Positions 13,861 to 25,360 of a DNA stretch of 64,000 nt are shown here, piece after piece (within the stretch, counting starts at the first letter, position 1; each line of letters opens with the position of its first letter). Source of the DNA: Dromiciops gliroides (lineage: Eukaryota; Chordata; Mammalia; Microbiotheria; Microbiotheriidae); NCBI RefSeq assembly GCF_019393635.1, contig NC_057861.1:306115468-306179467 (forward strand). The letters run 5' to 3'. Both the position numbers and the translations under genes were made by a program. The notes below the pieces were generated by a model. The model was not told the DNA's origin, did no database searches, and worked only from the letters and a program-made list of their open reading frames with translations.

Positions 13861-14438
13861 TGTGAGAAAGTTATTAATAATAGGGGTTTTGGGACTCTCA
13901 GTCCCCCCCTCTCCCCCGAGCCGGGCCTGACCTTTCTTAAGGACAGCCCAGTCAGGAAGGTACCTCACTCAAAACTATACCTACCTGAAAGGCTTGTTTG
14001 GGCCAGAGGATCTGTTCTCTGGGCTCTGACCTCAGCACGACATAGTAGAAACACCCTCAAATCCAGTGAAACAATAGATTTGAGTGATGCTAGCCAATTA
14101 GCTTTGAACAATGTGTATGGGTGGGCTCTACTCTGCCCACGGTGGGCTTGCAAAGACACCCGCCTTTTTGACCCGGGAACTGGGTGAGAGTGGACGCAGC
14201 CCACTATAGTTCCCCATGATCTCTTTCTCTCCCATAGATCCTAGTGAGGCTTTCCTATCTTTCAGAGTCATGTGTGCTTTCTTTGCTAATACTTAATATA
14301 CTTTAATAAATGCTTAATGCCCCCAAACTGGTGCAGTAGCCTCTAATTTCTAAGTAACAAATATACGATAAACCCCAGCTAATTTTCCCTGCACTTGGGA
14401 CAGAAATAGGGCAACCACATATAGTTTTACTGGCCACA
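13861..14438 (+). mobile_element. Solo ERV LTR (family B), 578 bp, inserted in a SINE
   Basis: The element starts TGTGAG and ends GGCCACA, with TGTG/CACA termini, and is flanked by a 4-bp direct repeat gatt (13857-13860 and 14439-14442). It contains an AATAAA signal at 14305-14310 followed by a gap and a 3' R/U5-like tail. A 4-bp duplication fits class I (gamma-type) endogenous retroviruses. No internal viral genes accompany it, so it is a solo LTR left by recombination. Its host SINE resumes exactly on the other side. Confidence 0.85.
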
Positions 14439-14442
14439 GATT

Positions 14443-14492
14443 TTATACCTTCTGATGTCCCTTCCAGCTCCAAATCTATCATCTATGAACAT
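14443..14492 (+). repeat. 3' remainder of the SINE split by the LTR
   Basis: tgatgtcccttccagctcca continues the MIR-like tail that was interrupted at 13860. Confidence 0.65.
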
Positions 14493-14521
14493 AAGTAGAT
14501 TTTGATGAGGTCAAAAATTTG

Positions 14522-14665
14522 CCAATTCAATTCAATAAACATTTATTAAAGTCTATTACATGCTGGGTACTGTGCTAAGTGCCGAGGGTATAAATAAGAA
14601 AAAGCAAGACAGTTCCTGCCTTTAAGAAGTTTGTAGTCTAACTGGGGATCACAATATGCAAAAGG
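14522..14665 (-). repeat. Old interspersed repeat (aataaacatttattaa type)
   Basis: It carries words common in old mammalian repeats: caataaacatttattaaagt, gctgggtactgtgctaagtg and ttcctgcctttaagaag. A second short copy lies at 14873-14932. The exact family is not assigned. Confidence 0.5.
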
Positions 14666-14971
14666 AAGTGGAAAGGCTTGGGGGTAAAACCAAGAAGAGC
14701 TGCTGATGGAAAATGGAGAGGTCCAGCACCAAGCACTCTAAACACATATTTGCTCCAGACAGCATGGTGGAATGGAGGAAGAGCTGGCCTTGGAGCCAAG
14801 AAGACCTGGCACATTCTGGCCCTGTGAATTAAGGTGAGTTGCTGAACTGCACTGTGCTCTAAGAAACTCTCTGTTCAATTCAATAAATATTTATTAGGTG
14901 TCTATTATGTGTCAGCCATTCTCTAAGACTAAGTTGCAGACAAGGTGCCATTCTGCACTAAGAGGGGAAAC

Positions 14972-15122
14972 CTCTGCTTGTTTGTTTTGCGTGGGGCAAT
15001 GAGGGTTAAGTGTCTTGCCCAGGGTCACACAGCTAGTGTCAAGGGTCTGAGGCTGGATTTGAACTCAGGTCCTCCTGAATCCAGGGCTGGTGATTTATCC
15101 ACTACAGCACCTAGCTGCCCCC
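14972..15122 (-). mobile_element. WSINE1-like CORE-SINE, antisense
   Basis: Antisense order: ggcaatgagggttaagtg, cttgcccagggtcacacagc, gaactcaggtcctcctgaat, acctagctgcccc. The direct repeat gaggggaaac occurs at 14962-14971 and 15123-15132. Confidence 0.93.
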
Positions 15123-15767
15123 GAGGGGAAACATTCTCACCTGGAAGTTCCCTATACTAATGAAACCACAGGTCCTAACACTAATTTAGGGAGTATGCCT
15201 AGAGGCATATTTCCTCTGGTAGTAGAGTCACTGAACACAAAAGAAATATATTTTATTATACCATATCGCAAAGGAAGATAAATAATGAAAGGTAACTTGG
15301 GCTGCATGTCTTTGTGACACCTCAACACAAAAGGCAACATTTCATGGTTAACTGGCATTGAGGGAATCAATGAAGGCAGAAAGAAGACAAAGACATCTTC
15401 CTGACTGACAACCTTGCTTGTTAGTCAAGGAAAACGGAAACAATAAAGAAAATGCATCTCAGTATGGTGGAAAAGTGAAAAATTAATTCACTTTCCTTTT
15501 CTTCCAAGCTTCTGAGGTTTTCAAGATTTTATTAGGTATGTACATTCACCTGAGGGTCTTTCCTTATGGTGAAATAAAATTTGTGACATAGTAAGCAGTT
15601 TATACAGATAATAGTGACGCAGATACATATAAAAATATGGATGGCATCTAAAATACCTACAGAGAGCCCAGGAGTAATACACTGTGATCTACGTGCTGAA
15701 ATTTCCTCAGTCTTACTGAACTCAGGGCTATCTAACCATAGTAAAGAAAGTAACCTTCTTAATGGCT

Positions 15768-15990
15768 AGCATTTATTTAGCACTTATGGTGCTTTGTATT
15801 GTCTCATCTTAGTCTCACAACCCTGGAAGTGGGTGCTATAATTATTCCCATTTTATAGATGAGGAAATGAGGCAAATAAAGATTGTGACTTGCTCATAGT
15901 ACATAGCTAATAAGTATGTGAAGACAGATTTGAACTGAGATCTCCCTGACTCCAGGACCAACACTCTAACCACTGCACCACCTAGCTTCC
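15768..15990 (-). repeat. MIR-type SINE, antisense
   Basis: The antisense sequence reads gcatttatttagcacttatg, tcccattttatagatgagga, tgaactgagatctccctgac and ccaccctagct-like head words at the right end. It is diverged. Confidence 0.75.
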
Positions 15991-16192
15991 TTAAAAGATT
16001 ATCTTCTCCATTCTACCAAGCACACTGAACAGACAAAAATCTAACCTGTTTTCAAACATCTCCAGAGAAGATTCTATGACCTCCCTTGAGACTCCTTTTC
16101 AGTGTTTAACAATGTGTACTGTTAGGCAAGTCTTCCTTCTATCAAATCTAAATCCCTATATAGTACCATTTAAACTGTTGTCCTCTTGTTTT

Positions 16193-16256
16193 TATATATA
16201 TATATAGATAGATAGATATAGATAGATATAGATATAATACTAATACATATATATAA

Positions 16257-16345
<89 letters not shown>
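16193..16345. repeat. (AT)n microsatellite with GATA-type start
   Basis: Short ta and gata runs at 16193-16235 lead into an almost pure (AT)n tract of about 88 bases at 16258-16345. Confidence 0.97.
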
Positions 16346-16346
<1 letters not shown>

Positions 16347-16418
16347 TAAGCAGAAATAGGAAAGAGCCAAGCACTAGTCTTCCTGACGAAAGCCTTCTAT
16401 AGCCATGCAGACTATTAT

Positions 16419-16567
16419 GATTTTTTTTTTTTTGCAGGGCAATGAAGGTTAAGTGACTTGCCCAGAGTCACACAGCTAGTAAGTGTCAAGTGTCTGAGGT
16501 AGGATTTGAAGTCAGGTTCTCCTGAATCCAGAGCTAGTGATTTATCTAGTGCGCTACCTAGCTGCCT
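16419..16567 (-). mobile_element. WSINE1-like CORE-SINE, antisense
   Basis: A poly-T start is followed by gcagggcaatgaaggttaag, the CORE and an inverted head ending tagctgcct. The 16-bp direct repeat ccatgcagactattat occurs at 16403-16418 and 16568-16583. Confidence 0.93.
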
Positions 16568-16920
16568 CCATGCAGACTATTATTACCAAACCTCTCAGTC
16601 TTTTATTTTCTGGGCTAAAAAATCCTAGGGATTATAACTTTTTTTTTTTTTCGAATATCATCTTTTCCAATTGTGATAGTCCAGAAAACTATTCTGTATT
16701 TTTTTAGACTGGTTTCCCTTAGTAGGCTATCTCTGCTCCATCCCCATTCTTGCTCTTTTCTCAAAACTTCTATGCCTCATGCTTGTATGGTGTGGGATTC
16801 CTCTGGTTATCTCTGGCATCTCCTTGATAATGACATCAGAAATAGGAATACAGATGGGTAAACCTGAGGAGCCCCTTGTTCCCTAATGATCAAACCTACA
16901 GCCCTCACTCTCATCACAGC

Positions 16921-17075
16921 CTTTTTTTGGGGGGTTGGCGGCAGGGCAATGAGGGTTAAGTGACTTGCCCAGGGTCACACAGCTAGTAAGTATCAAGTGT
17001 CTAAGGCCGGATTTGAACTCAGGTCCTCCTGAATCCAGGGCCGGTGCTTTATCCACTGCGCCACCTAGCTGCCCC
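16921..17075 (-). mobile_element. WSINE1-like CORE-SINE, antisense
   Basis: A complete antisense copy ending ccacctagctgccccc. The direct repeat catcacagc lies at 16912-16920 and 17076-17084. Confidence 0.93.
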
Positions 17076-18006
17076 CATCACAGCTTTTTCTGATGTGGAG
17101 ATAGCAAAGGACTCACTGACTCTGCTTCTGTAATAGAAGAAGCGAGTGAGATGATGGCAGAACTTAAGTGTGCCAAGACAATGTAACTTCTCATAAAACC
17201 ACCGCTGAACTTAATTTCTATCCACTGTGGCCTGATGACTGAGGGAAAATTCAAATGCCAAAAATGAAAGTATATAATGGATACTGGGGGAAAAAAATCT
17301 TATTGTTGATAATACTCCATTTTTGTTTGAATTTGTTAGCAACTCTTGGTATTAAAGGTCACTTCAATACCTATGGTGATTTTGACTATACAATTTTTTT
17401 TTTTTTGGTGAAGAGGAAACCACATTAAGAATTATCATAATCTCAAAATTTTGTTGTATGAATCTCAATGATTCATGAGATTGGTAAACTAGATTCAATA
17501 AAAGACATACTGAACTTATAACTGTAGTTGAAATGTGCAGATTTATACAAATATACCCCTAAATTCAAAGCAAAGGAAATAAATGAAAGGTTTTACAGGT
17601 CAAGAGATTGAACTTCTACTGAAATATTTACTAACTGTATATCAAGTAGGAGAGTTGCCGGCTTAAAGAAACCATTGTGTCTTTAATGTAATCACTATTG
17701 CCTAATGATAAGGAAAACTAAAAGGTCAATTAATTATAGAATTCAATATTTAGACCATCAAACTCTTTAGTACTTAACAAGCAATTAATATTTGTCAATG
17801 AAAAAATGTTTTGGTAATACAAAGGTGAAAATCAATAGCACTAGCACACTTGTTGGAGTCTGTACCACTGACAATTAATCCAAATAACTGCAATCCTTAA
17901 GGGAACACAACTGCTTTGATGTTTTAATTTATGTGCCGGCCTCACAAATGTTAATCCTTTAAAACAGAGATTTATCCCTTTTTTCCTGTTACTCAGAATA
18001 TACTTT

Positions 18007-18147
18007 TTTTTTTTTGCAGGGCAATGGGGGTTAAGTGACTTGCCCAGGGTCACACAGCTAGTGTCAAGTGTCTGAGGTCGGATTTGAACTCAGGTCCTCC
18101 TGAATCCAGGGCCAGTGCTTTATCCACTGCGCCCCCTAGCCGCCCCC
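18007..18147 (-). mobile_element. WSINE1-like CORE-SINE, antisense
   Basis: A complete antisense copy. The direct repeat cagaatatactttt lies at 17993-18006 and 18148-18161. A 'VTLGKSLNPHC' frame across it is a by-product of the SINE sequence. Confidence 0.93.
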
Positions 18148-18219
18148 CAGAATATACTTTTTAGTGATCATGTATTTAATTTATAATTATGATCATTTCT
18201 GCATTCCTCTAGCAAATTT

Positions 18220-20935
18220 CATTTCCTTTTATGTCTGACACTCAATCTGCACTTCTGTAATACCTTATTCCCTTCTACTTTCCTAATCTTGATACTTCAG
18301 TGAACCAGTTCATCTCCATATTGTCTCAAATCCCTAAATCCTTTGTCTTAGCCCCCATCATACTCTGCCAAACCACAAGTGTGCTTTACTCTCACCATTT
18401 ACCTCTTTGATTTCTACTCACATGCTGTCAAACAGAACTGGAAGAAATCAAGAAATGGTGCTGACTGGGTTCACTACAGTTTTATGCTAATTAATTTCAC
18501 TGGGCCTTCACTGCAATAAGGCAACCTATGAATTCTCCCTAATTGATTCTCTATCCCATTTGCCACAGCAGCTCTTATAAACTTTATCTCCCCTTCTTAT
18601 TCCCATCTCCCCTACCATGTCACCCCTTCCTCTCAGCTGAGGAACTCACTTCATACATTATGGAACAAAACTATCTCTTCTCCCTTTTACTTCCAGTATT
18701 CCTTTGACATAATTTTCCACTATCACCTTCACTCCAGTCTCTGATGGAAGGGCTGGCACTTTTATTTGCCAAGGTCAACCCTTCTATATGTACCCTTTAC
18801 GCTATACTATGCCATCTTTTTTTGGAGGGGAGGTAGGGCAATGAGGGTTAAGTGATTTGCCCAGAGTCACACAGCTAGTAAGTGTCAAGTGTCTGAGGCC
18901 AGATTTGAACTCAGGTCCTTCTGAATCCAGGGCCAGTGCTTTATCCACTGTGCCACCTAGCTGGCCCCTATGCCATCTTCTTTTGCAGACTGAAAGCCCT
19001 GGTTGGTTCAGGGGACTAAAGGCTCGGACTGTTGATATCATTTCATTGTCAGCTTAGTGGAAGGCAATGGCTAATGGATTACAATGTGTAACTTAGCAAA
19101 AGACTTTTGTTCAGCTGAATGAACATGAGGTGTCCTCAAGGCTTATCCTTTTGGCATATCCTCCTGCTAGGGCTAAGTAAATCTCTTTGTTAAGTGCTGA
19201 ATGACCTGAAAATGTCTCGTTTTGTTTAAATACCCAAACTAAACTACCATAAGATTGACCTTACTCAAGCCCAACCCAACCACCCACCCACCCCCACCTA
19301 ATCTTTGATCTCTTTCTCTCTAATGGTTCATTCCCTACTAGCAATAGCCCCATCTCCCATCATTGAAAACCCTATCTAGATCCTGCCACATGTGTTAACT
19401 ATCATTTTATCTCTCTCCTTGACTTCTTAAAGTCCTTGAGAAAACTTCATCTATAATTGGTGCTTCCACTTCCTCTCACTGGCTTCTAATCCCTCTGAAA
19501 TCTGTCTTCCAACTTCATCTTTCAATTGAAACTGTCCTCTTCAAAATTATCAATGATGGTCAAATCTAATGGCCTTTTCTCAGTCCTCTTCTTGAGCTCT
19601 TGCAGTTTTTCACTGTTGACCACTTTCTCTTCTTGGAGTCTCTCTCTGCTCTCTCCTGACTCTTCTATTTATCTGACTGTTCATTTTCAGGCTCCTTTGC
19701 TGGTTCTTCATCCCTGCCATCTGCATTAACTGTGGGTGTCCCCTAAGGTTTTGTCCTAGGCCTTCTTCTCTTTTTTTCTCTATACTACCTTGCCTGGCAA
19801 TTTCATCAGCTCATCAGCAGCTGAAAGGGTTCAATTGTCTTCTATATGTAGATGATTACCACATTTCAATAACCAGTCCCAGTTTCTTTGAGCTCTGGTT
19901 CCACATTGTTAACTGCCTAATGGTCCCTTGGAACTAGATATCCCATAGGCATCTCAAACTCAACCTATCTAGAATGTAATTCATTATTTTTCTCCAAAAA
20001 TCCCACCTACCCTTCATCTGAATTTCCTTATTACTGTTGAGGATACCACCCTCCTTCCTGTCATTTAGGTTCCCACTTTTAGACATCTTCAACTCCTTAT
20101 TCTTGTGCAATATATCCAAATCAGTTGCCAAGTCTTACAATTTCTTCTTCTTTAACATCTTTTCTCTACTCACACAGCCACCCCTCTAGTAGAGGACCTT
20201 ATCACCTCTCACTGAGATTATTGGAAGTTTTTTAATTAGACTCACTGACAAGTTTCTGCCTCCGAGTTTCTATGCACAGCTGTAAGTGTTTTTTCTAATT
20301 AGTAGGTCTGATCTTGTTTCTCCCATTCCCTACTCAATAAACTCCAATGCTTCCTCCCTATTACTTCTATGGTCAAATATGGACTATTCTGTCTAATATT
20401 TAAACCTTTTCACCACCTGGCCCCTTCCTATCTTTCCAGTCTTTCACCACCTTACTTCCCCATCCCACACTCTATGATGCATGAATACTGGACCACATGC
20501 TCTTCACACATAATTCTAGATCTCCTGTCTTTGGGCCTCTCTGCTCTTAAATGCATAGTAAACCATAAGATGTGTCTATTGTGATACCGGCCATCTTTCA
20601 TATCTGGAATGTTCTCACTCTGACTTTTGGAATCCTTGGTTTCTTTTAATGCTTAGCTTAAGTTATGCTTCGCAGGGAAATTTCTCACAGTATCTGTAGC
20701 TACTAGTACCTTCTCTTCTAAGGTTACCTTTTATCTAGTCTTTACTTACCACATGCATATGTAAAATATATGTAAATGTATATATCTATATATCTTTTTA
20801 TTGACTTATGGAAATGTGGTCACTTTCATTAAAATGTAGGCTCTTTGAAGGAAAGATTTGTTTTGCCTTTTTTTTGGAATAGTGCCTATCAAAAAGTGTT
20901 TAATAATAGATACTCGTTGATTGATAACATATGAA
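18220..20935 (+). mobile_element. L2 (CR1-clade) LINE, decayed, ORF2 and 3' end
   Basis: A long degenerate LINE on the plus strand. The reverse-transcriptase core is recognisable. At 19735 ggt-gtc-ccc-taa-ggt corresponds to the GVPQG motif with a stop in place of Q, and at 19845-19859 tat-gta-gat-gat-tac gives YVDDY. These two motifs are in different frames, so there is at least one frameshift. Downstream are the L2-type 3' segments ttctggaatgttctcactct-like and gtaggctctttgaaggaaag, ending gtttaataatagatactcg. The young SINE at 18819-18968 interrupts it. It cannot encode protein. Confidence 0.85.
18819..18968 (-). mobile_element. WSINE1-like CORE-SINE, antisense, inside the L2
   Basis: A complete antisense copy with the direct repeat tatgccatctt at 18808-18818 and 18969-18979. 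Confidence 0.93.
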
Positions 20936-20999
20936 AAATAAAAACTCAACCTGATATTTTACTGTTTTCTATTTCTACATAGTAATAACTGTGTTTTAG

Positions 21000-21492
21000 T
21001 TTCAAAGGAGAATTCATACTACTTGACGTCTACAAGCCAAGATGGGGGAGGAAAGACATTAAATGCACAGACCCCAGGCATGTTGAGCCTCTGAATCAGC
21101 CAGTGTCTTCTGGAACCAAGCTTACACCTGGGTGAGAGGGCTGAACAGTTGGCCAGGGGGTTAAAAATACAGGGGTGTCTGAGGGACCTAAGGAGAAATT
21201 CAGCTGTCCCACCCCAAAAGCGAACCAGGAAGAAATCTTGAGCAGTGGGAAGCCCAGGTGGGGGAGGGGCAAAGGCTCATCAGTGCTAAGAACCACAGCA
21301 CAGAAAGCTTTGCTGGTTGGTTAATTAGTAAGTTGGCTTGAAGTTATCTTCTGACTAGAGAACAGGCCAGGTGAGAGAAAAACCTGCCCTCCCTCAAACC
21401 AAAACACCTGGGACCCTCTGAAGCTGGGGACAGTGTAGCTTGGAAGTAGGGCCCCACTGTAAGAGGGAATTAAAAGTCAAGTAAAAGACCGC
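21000..21492 (+). mobile_element. L1 5'UTR (approximate left edge)
   Basis: A GC-richer leader beginning near gacgtctacaagccaagatg and containing gatgggggaggaaag sits directly upstream of the L1 ORF1 start. Its position and style fit an L1 5'UTR. The left edge is approximate and no TSD was found. Confidence 0.6.
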
Positions 21493-21661
21493 ATGATGAG
21501 CAAGCAAAGAAAGTTGAGAACTCTAGGAAGTTTCTTCAGCACCAAGGAAGATCAAGGTGCACCCTCAGAAGAGGATAACAACCTCTGGGCCCCTACACCC
21601 AAAGCTTCCAAGAAAAATATGAATTAGTCTCAGACCATGGAAACACTCAAAAGGGACTTTG

Positions 21662-21814
21662 TTGGTTTTTTTTTTTTAAGTGAGGCAATTGGGGTTAAGT
21701 GACTTGCCCAGGGTCACACAGCTAGTAAGTGTTAAGTGTCTGAGGCCGGATTTGAACTCAGGACCTCCTGAATCCAGGGCCAGTGCTCTATCCACTGCAC
21801 CATCTAGCTGCCCC
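21662..21814 (-). mobile_element. WSINE1-like CORE-SINE, antisense, nested in L1 ORF1
   Basis: The direct repeat tcaaaagggactttg occurs at 21647-21661 and 21815-21829. Removing the SINE and one repeat restores the ORF1 reading KRDFEEKV across the site, which confirms the nesting. Confidence 0.95.
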
Positions 21815-22117
21815 TCAAAAGGGACTTTGAAGAGAAAGTAGGAGAGAGAGAAGGAAGATTTAGAGAGGTGGAGGAAAGAATGGAAAGAGAAATGAGACTG
21901 ATGCAGGAGAGTCATGAGAAAAAAGTCAACAGCTTGAAAAGCCAAATGGAAAAGGAGATACAAAAGCTCTCTGAAGAAAATTATTGCCTAAGAATCAGGA
22001 TTGAACATATGGAAGCTAGTGATTTTATGAGAAACCAAGACAGAGTAAAGCAAATTCAAATGAATTTAAAAAATGGAGGGCAATATGAATTATCTCCCTG
22101 GAAAAACAGCTGATCTG

Positions 22118-22578
22118 TAAAGATAGGAAACTATTTAGGATGACTGTGACTGAACATGAAGTTTCTCTTGTTTTCTTTTGGCATTTGAAAATATCCTCTC
22201 TTAAAATATGGCTATTCGTGGTTTCCTTTGTACTTTCAGTGATTCATAGCACATCATACTGCACTCAGTAACCACTCTATCTTCATGCTTTGTGCTTGTG
22301 ACAGATTCAGTGCCCTACAGTATTTCAGCACAAGTAGTTCCCAATGAAAGAATATACTCCAAAAGTTTGTTTGAAATTGGTTGTTTGGAATTTAGACCAT
22401 ATTGGTCCATAAAACAAGGTTGTTCATTGTGGTCAGAAATTTATTTAACTCAAAACATATCTGAAACAGTACTATTTCAGTTAGATTTAACCATATTACA
22501 TGATCATCTATTTGAAAATATGCTCCAATTTCTAACTAAGAACCCAAGGGATATTTCTCCTACCTTGCTGACAGTAGG
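22118..22578. other. Unidentified 461-bp insert inside L1 ORF1
   Basis: The L1 ORF1 frame stops making sense at 22117 and resumes at 22579. The segment between is bounded by 9-bp direct repeats gctgatctg (22109-22117 and 22579-22587), as expected for an insertion. It has no A-rich tail in either orientation and no clear TG/CA ends. The plus strand carries an open stretch of about 100 codons ending near 22578 (words SVPYSISAQVVPNERIYS, FEIGCLEFRPYWSIKQGC, LFENMLQFLTKNPRD) that reads like protein but that I cannot assign. It could be an exonised or retrocopied gene fragment, or chance. Confidence 0.6.
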
Positions 22579-23361
22579 GCTGATCTGGAAAATAGATCCA
22601 GAAGAGATCATTTGAAAATCATTGGACTACATGAAAACCATGACCAAAATAAGAGTTTAGACAGCATCTTCCAAGACACTATCAGGGAAAACTGCCCTGA
22701 TATTCTAGAAGCAGAAGGTAAAATAGAAATTGAAAGAATCTACCAATCACCTCCTGAAAGAGATCCCAAAAGGAAAACTTCCAAGAATATTATAACCAAA
22801 TTCCAGAGCTCCCAGGTCAAGGAGAAAATATTGTAAGCAGCTAGAAAAAAGGAAAAAAAAACATACACAAATATATACATCACTTAAAAACAATTTGACT
22901 TAAGATGTACTCTGCAATTTCATTAGTCTAAGGTTTTGCCATAACAGAATAAGGAAATGTATCCTTCAATTATTCTTTGAGCTCTTGATTTTCCAGAGCT
23001 GCAGTCTCAGCATTCTGAGCCATGAAGTGCATGGAGCCCCTGGTATATTTGTGTTTAGGACCCCAAACTTAGCTGTGATATTGGTATCTATTGGTTTTAA
23101 AATCTAAAAGTTTGCTATACTTTTAAGAACAACACAACTATTTTAGATTTTTTAAATTTAGTCTTTGTTAAGGTATTTATAGACTAGAAATCATAAATTA
23201 AAAATCAGTAAGCCTAAAAAGTCCTATAGTACTGAAGTAGGCATCATAATGTTCAATTCTCTATCTAAATACTAAATGCTTTTTACTGCTCCCTCCCCCA
23301 ATCTGCCATTCGCTCCTTAAATGAAAACTCTTGCAATAAAATTGCTACTAGATTGATACAA

Positions 23362-23386
23362 AAAAACCAACAACAACAACAACAAA
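23362..23386. repeat. (CAA)n microsatellite
   Basis: A short run of caacaacaac units. Confidence 0.85.
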
Positions 23387-23499
23387 AAGCCCAACCCTCA
23401 CTTTCCTAAAGATACAGCATTTCTTTGTGAAAGAGATTTTCTCATTACAGTAGCCCTACCCTTTGTTGTAAGGAATATGGTTTGGACATATGTTATAGA

Positions 23500-23700
23500 G
23501 AACTTTTTTTTTTTCTGTTTAGAATTTTATTTTCCAAATTACATGTAAAAACAAATTTTGACATCAGTTTTTTAAAGCTTTATGTTCCGACTTCTCTTCC
23601 TCCCTCCCTCCCTTCCCACCCCCTACCCCGAAGAACTCAAGCAATTCAATATAACTTACACATGAGTAGTCATAGAAGTAGTCTCCACATTAGCTAGGTT
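23500..23700 (-). mobile_element. L1 3' tail, antisense
   Basis: A T-run is followed by agaattttattttccaaatt, acatgtaaaaacaaatttt, a tccctccctcccttcc block and ataacttacacatgagtag. This matches, in reverse, the G-rich L1 3' tail also seen in sense orientation at 58529-58684. It is 5'-truncated. Confidence 0.75.
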
Positions 23701-23836
23701 GTAGGAGAAAACAGATGGTAGACACAACTGAGCCCCTGTAACTTGTTTTTAACTCTTTGTATCTCTATATCTGTATAATATAAGGTACCTCTTTAGGTCA
23801 ATAGAATAGAATGAAATTAGTCTGGAAAGCCAGATT

Positions 23837-23999
23837 GTTGGGGTTTTTTTGTTGTTGTTTTTGCGGGGCAGTGAGGGTGGAGTGACTTGCCCAGGGTCAC
23901 ACAGCTAGTAAGTGTCAAGTGCCTGAGGCTGGATTTGAACTCAGGTCCTCCTGAATCCAAGGCTGGAGCTTTATTCACTACACCACCTAGCTGCCCCTA
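23837..23999 (-). mobile_element. WSINE1-like CORE-SINE, antisense
   Basis: A T-rich start is followed by ggggcagtgagggtggagtg, the CORE and an inverted head ending acctagctgcccct. The direct repeat ccagatt lies at 23830-23836 and 24000-24006. Confidence 0.9.
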
Positions 24000-24674
24000 C
24001 CAGATTTATTCTTAAGGAAGATGCACATTCATAAGTTTAGGTCAATATTACCCAGAAGCTTACTAGTTTCTAGATAGTAGCAGTGGATAAAGGGATGTGT
24101 TGGATGCTTTGGAGGTAAAACTGACGTAACTGGAGAGAAGCTAGATATTTAGAATGGAAAAGGAAAAGTCAAAGAGAAAAAAAAAACTAAGGTTTCAAAC
24201 ATGGAAGATTTGGTGAAAGGTATGAACACTAATAGGAAAAAATGAAATCAGAATGAGTAGGATTCTTAAGAAAGATAATAAATTTGGTTAAGTTTGAAGT
24301 ATTTTTTTTTTCAAGAAAGAAGTAACTATCAAGTAAATTTTGAGGTTGTGATAGGACATATTTCTGAGGGTGCATATGTAATTTAAATCAAGTCAAAGGT
24401 TAGATTAATTAATACACATTCATCTGATTGAACTGAAATACTTAAAAACATGAGATATTTCATTAGTGTGTACACCAACATAAATGATAATTCTTCCCAC
24501 CCCTTAGAAGGATATTTCATAAATGATAGTGGCCAATATATTAATTCCCTGGTTTTCCAGTTAGGCTGTTCAGACTAAGGCAGAATGGTCTGTGGTGAAC
24601 AAATCTATCACTTGGTCTATATTCAAAATGCCAGCTTGGTTGGGTCTGTCAGAACTTGTGTTCTGTAGGCAAAG

Positions 24675-24945
24675 CCTGTGGGGTAGCAAAGTCGTTTAGT
24701 GGATAGAGCACTGGGCTCAGGAAGAAATGAGTTCAAATTTAACCTCAAACACTTACTAGCTTTGTGACCCTGGGGAAAGTCATTTACCATTTGTTTGCCT
24801 CAGTTTCCTTATCTGTTAAATGGGCATAATAATAGCTCCTGCCTCCCAGGATTGTTGTGAGACATAACATAATAATTGTAAAGCCCTTAGCATAGTGTCT
24901 GGCACATAATAAGTGATATGTAAGTGTTAAGTTTTAGCTATTATA
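24675..24945 (+). repeat. MIR/WSINE-related full-length old SINE
   Basis: Head (tttagtggatagagcactgg), CORE (ctagctttgtgaccctgggg), cagtttccttatctgttaaa and a MIR-type tail (attgttgtgagacataacat, gtctggcacataataagtg). Confidence 0.8.
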
Positions 24946-25129
24946 GCTTTTAAGAGTGAAGTGTCAACTTTATAATACAATAAGACACTGATGTATGTCC
25001 TATGTTTATATAATTTTGCTTGGCGATTTTATGTGAAAAAGTACTAACAGTCAATGCATATTTTGAGTGGTAATTAACCACTATAATGAAAATCGTATAG
25101 AACTGCTTCCTACTGAAACATCAAAATTT

Positions 25130-25360
25130 ATAGAATCACCTATTTAGAGATGGAAGGGATCTCAAAGGACTCTAATTGGGCATCGAGTCCAATGTTCTTA
25201 TTTTTACACATGATAAATGTATAAGGAAAACCAGCAACTGAGACCCAGAGAGTGTAAGTGACTTGCCCAGAGTTATAGAAGTAGCAAACAAGAGAAGCTT
25301 AGCATGTAGGCCCTATCACTTTAGAACCATTGCTACTTCCATTGTACCATGGAATTCTAT
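25130..25360 (+). repeat. CR1/L3-like or related old repeat
   Basis: It carries the words tagagatggaagggatctca, cgagtccaatgttcttat, actgagacccagagag and gtgacttgcccagagttata, seen in many old mammalian repeats. Similar fragments occur at 5398-5440, 37263-37360 and 61081-61265. The family assignment is uncertain. Confidence 0.5.

Larger units (their letters stand above)
21493..22880 (+). pseudogene. L1 ORF1 remnant, broken by two insertions and a stop
   Basis: The ORF1 start reads MMSKQRKLRTLGSFFSTKED at 21493. A TAG lies in frame after KKNMN, and the frame then continues METLKRDFE into a coiled coil (EERMEREMRLMQESHEKKV, then EKEIQKLSEEN). After 22578 the RNA-binding region follows, with RSRRDHLKIIGLHEN, SIFQDTIRENCPDIL, EGKIEIERIYQSPP and TKFQSSQVKEKIL, which is diagnostic of L1 ORF1p. 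Similarity fades soon after AARKK, near 22870, and no ORF2 follows. Two insertions interrupt it: a SINE at 21662-21814 and an unidentified segment at 22118-22578. It is non-functional. Confidence 0.9.

Noticed and set aside
23500-23700. Reading the antisense L1 tail plus the sense ORF1 at 21-22.9 kb as one twin-primed L1 with an inversion
   Set aside because: In a twin-primed copy the inverted 5' segment should lie upstream of the 3' tail. Here the order on the tail's own strand is wrong, and 600 bases of other sequence separate them.
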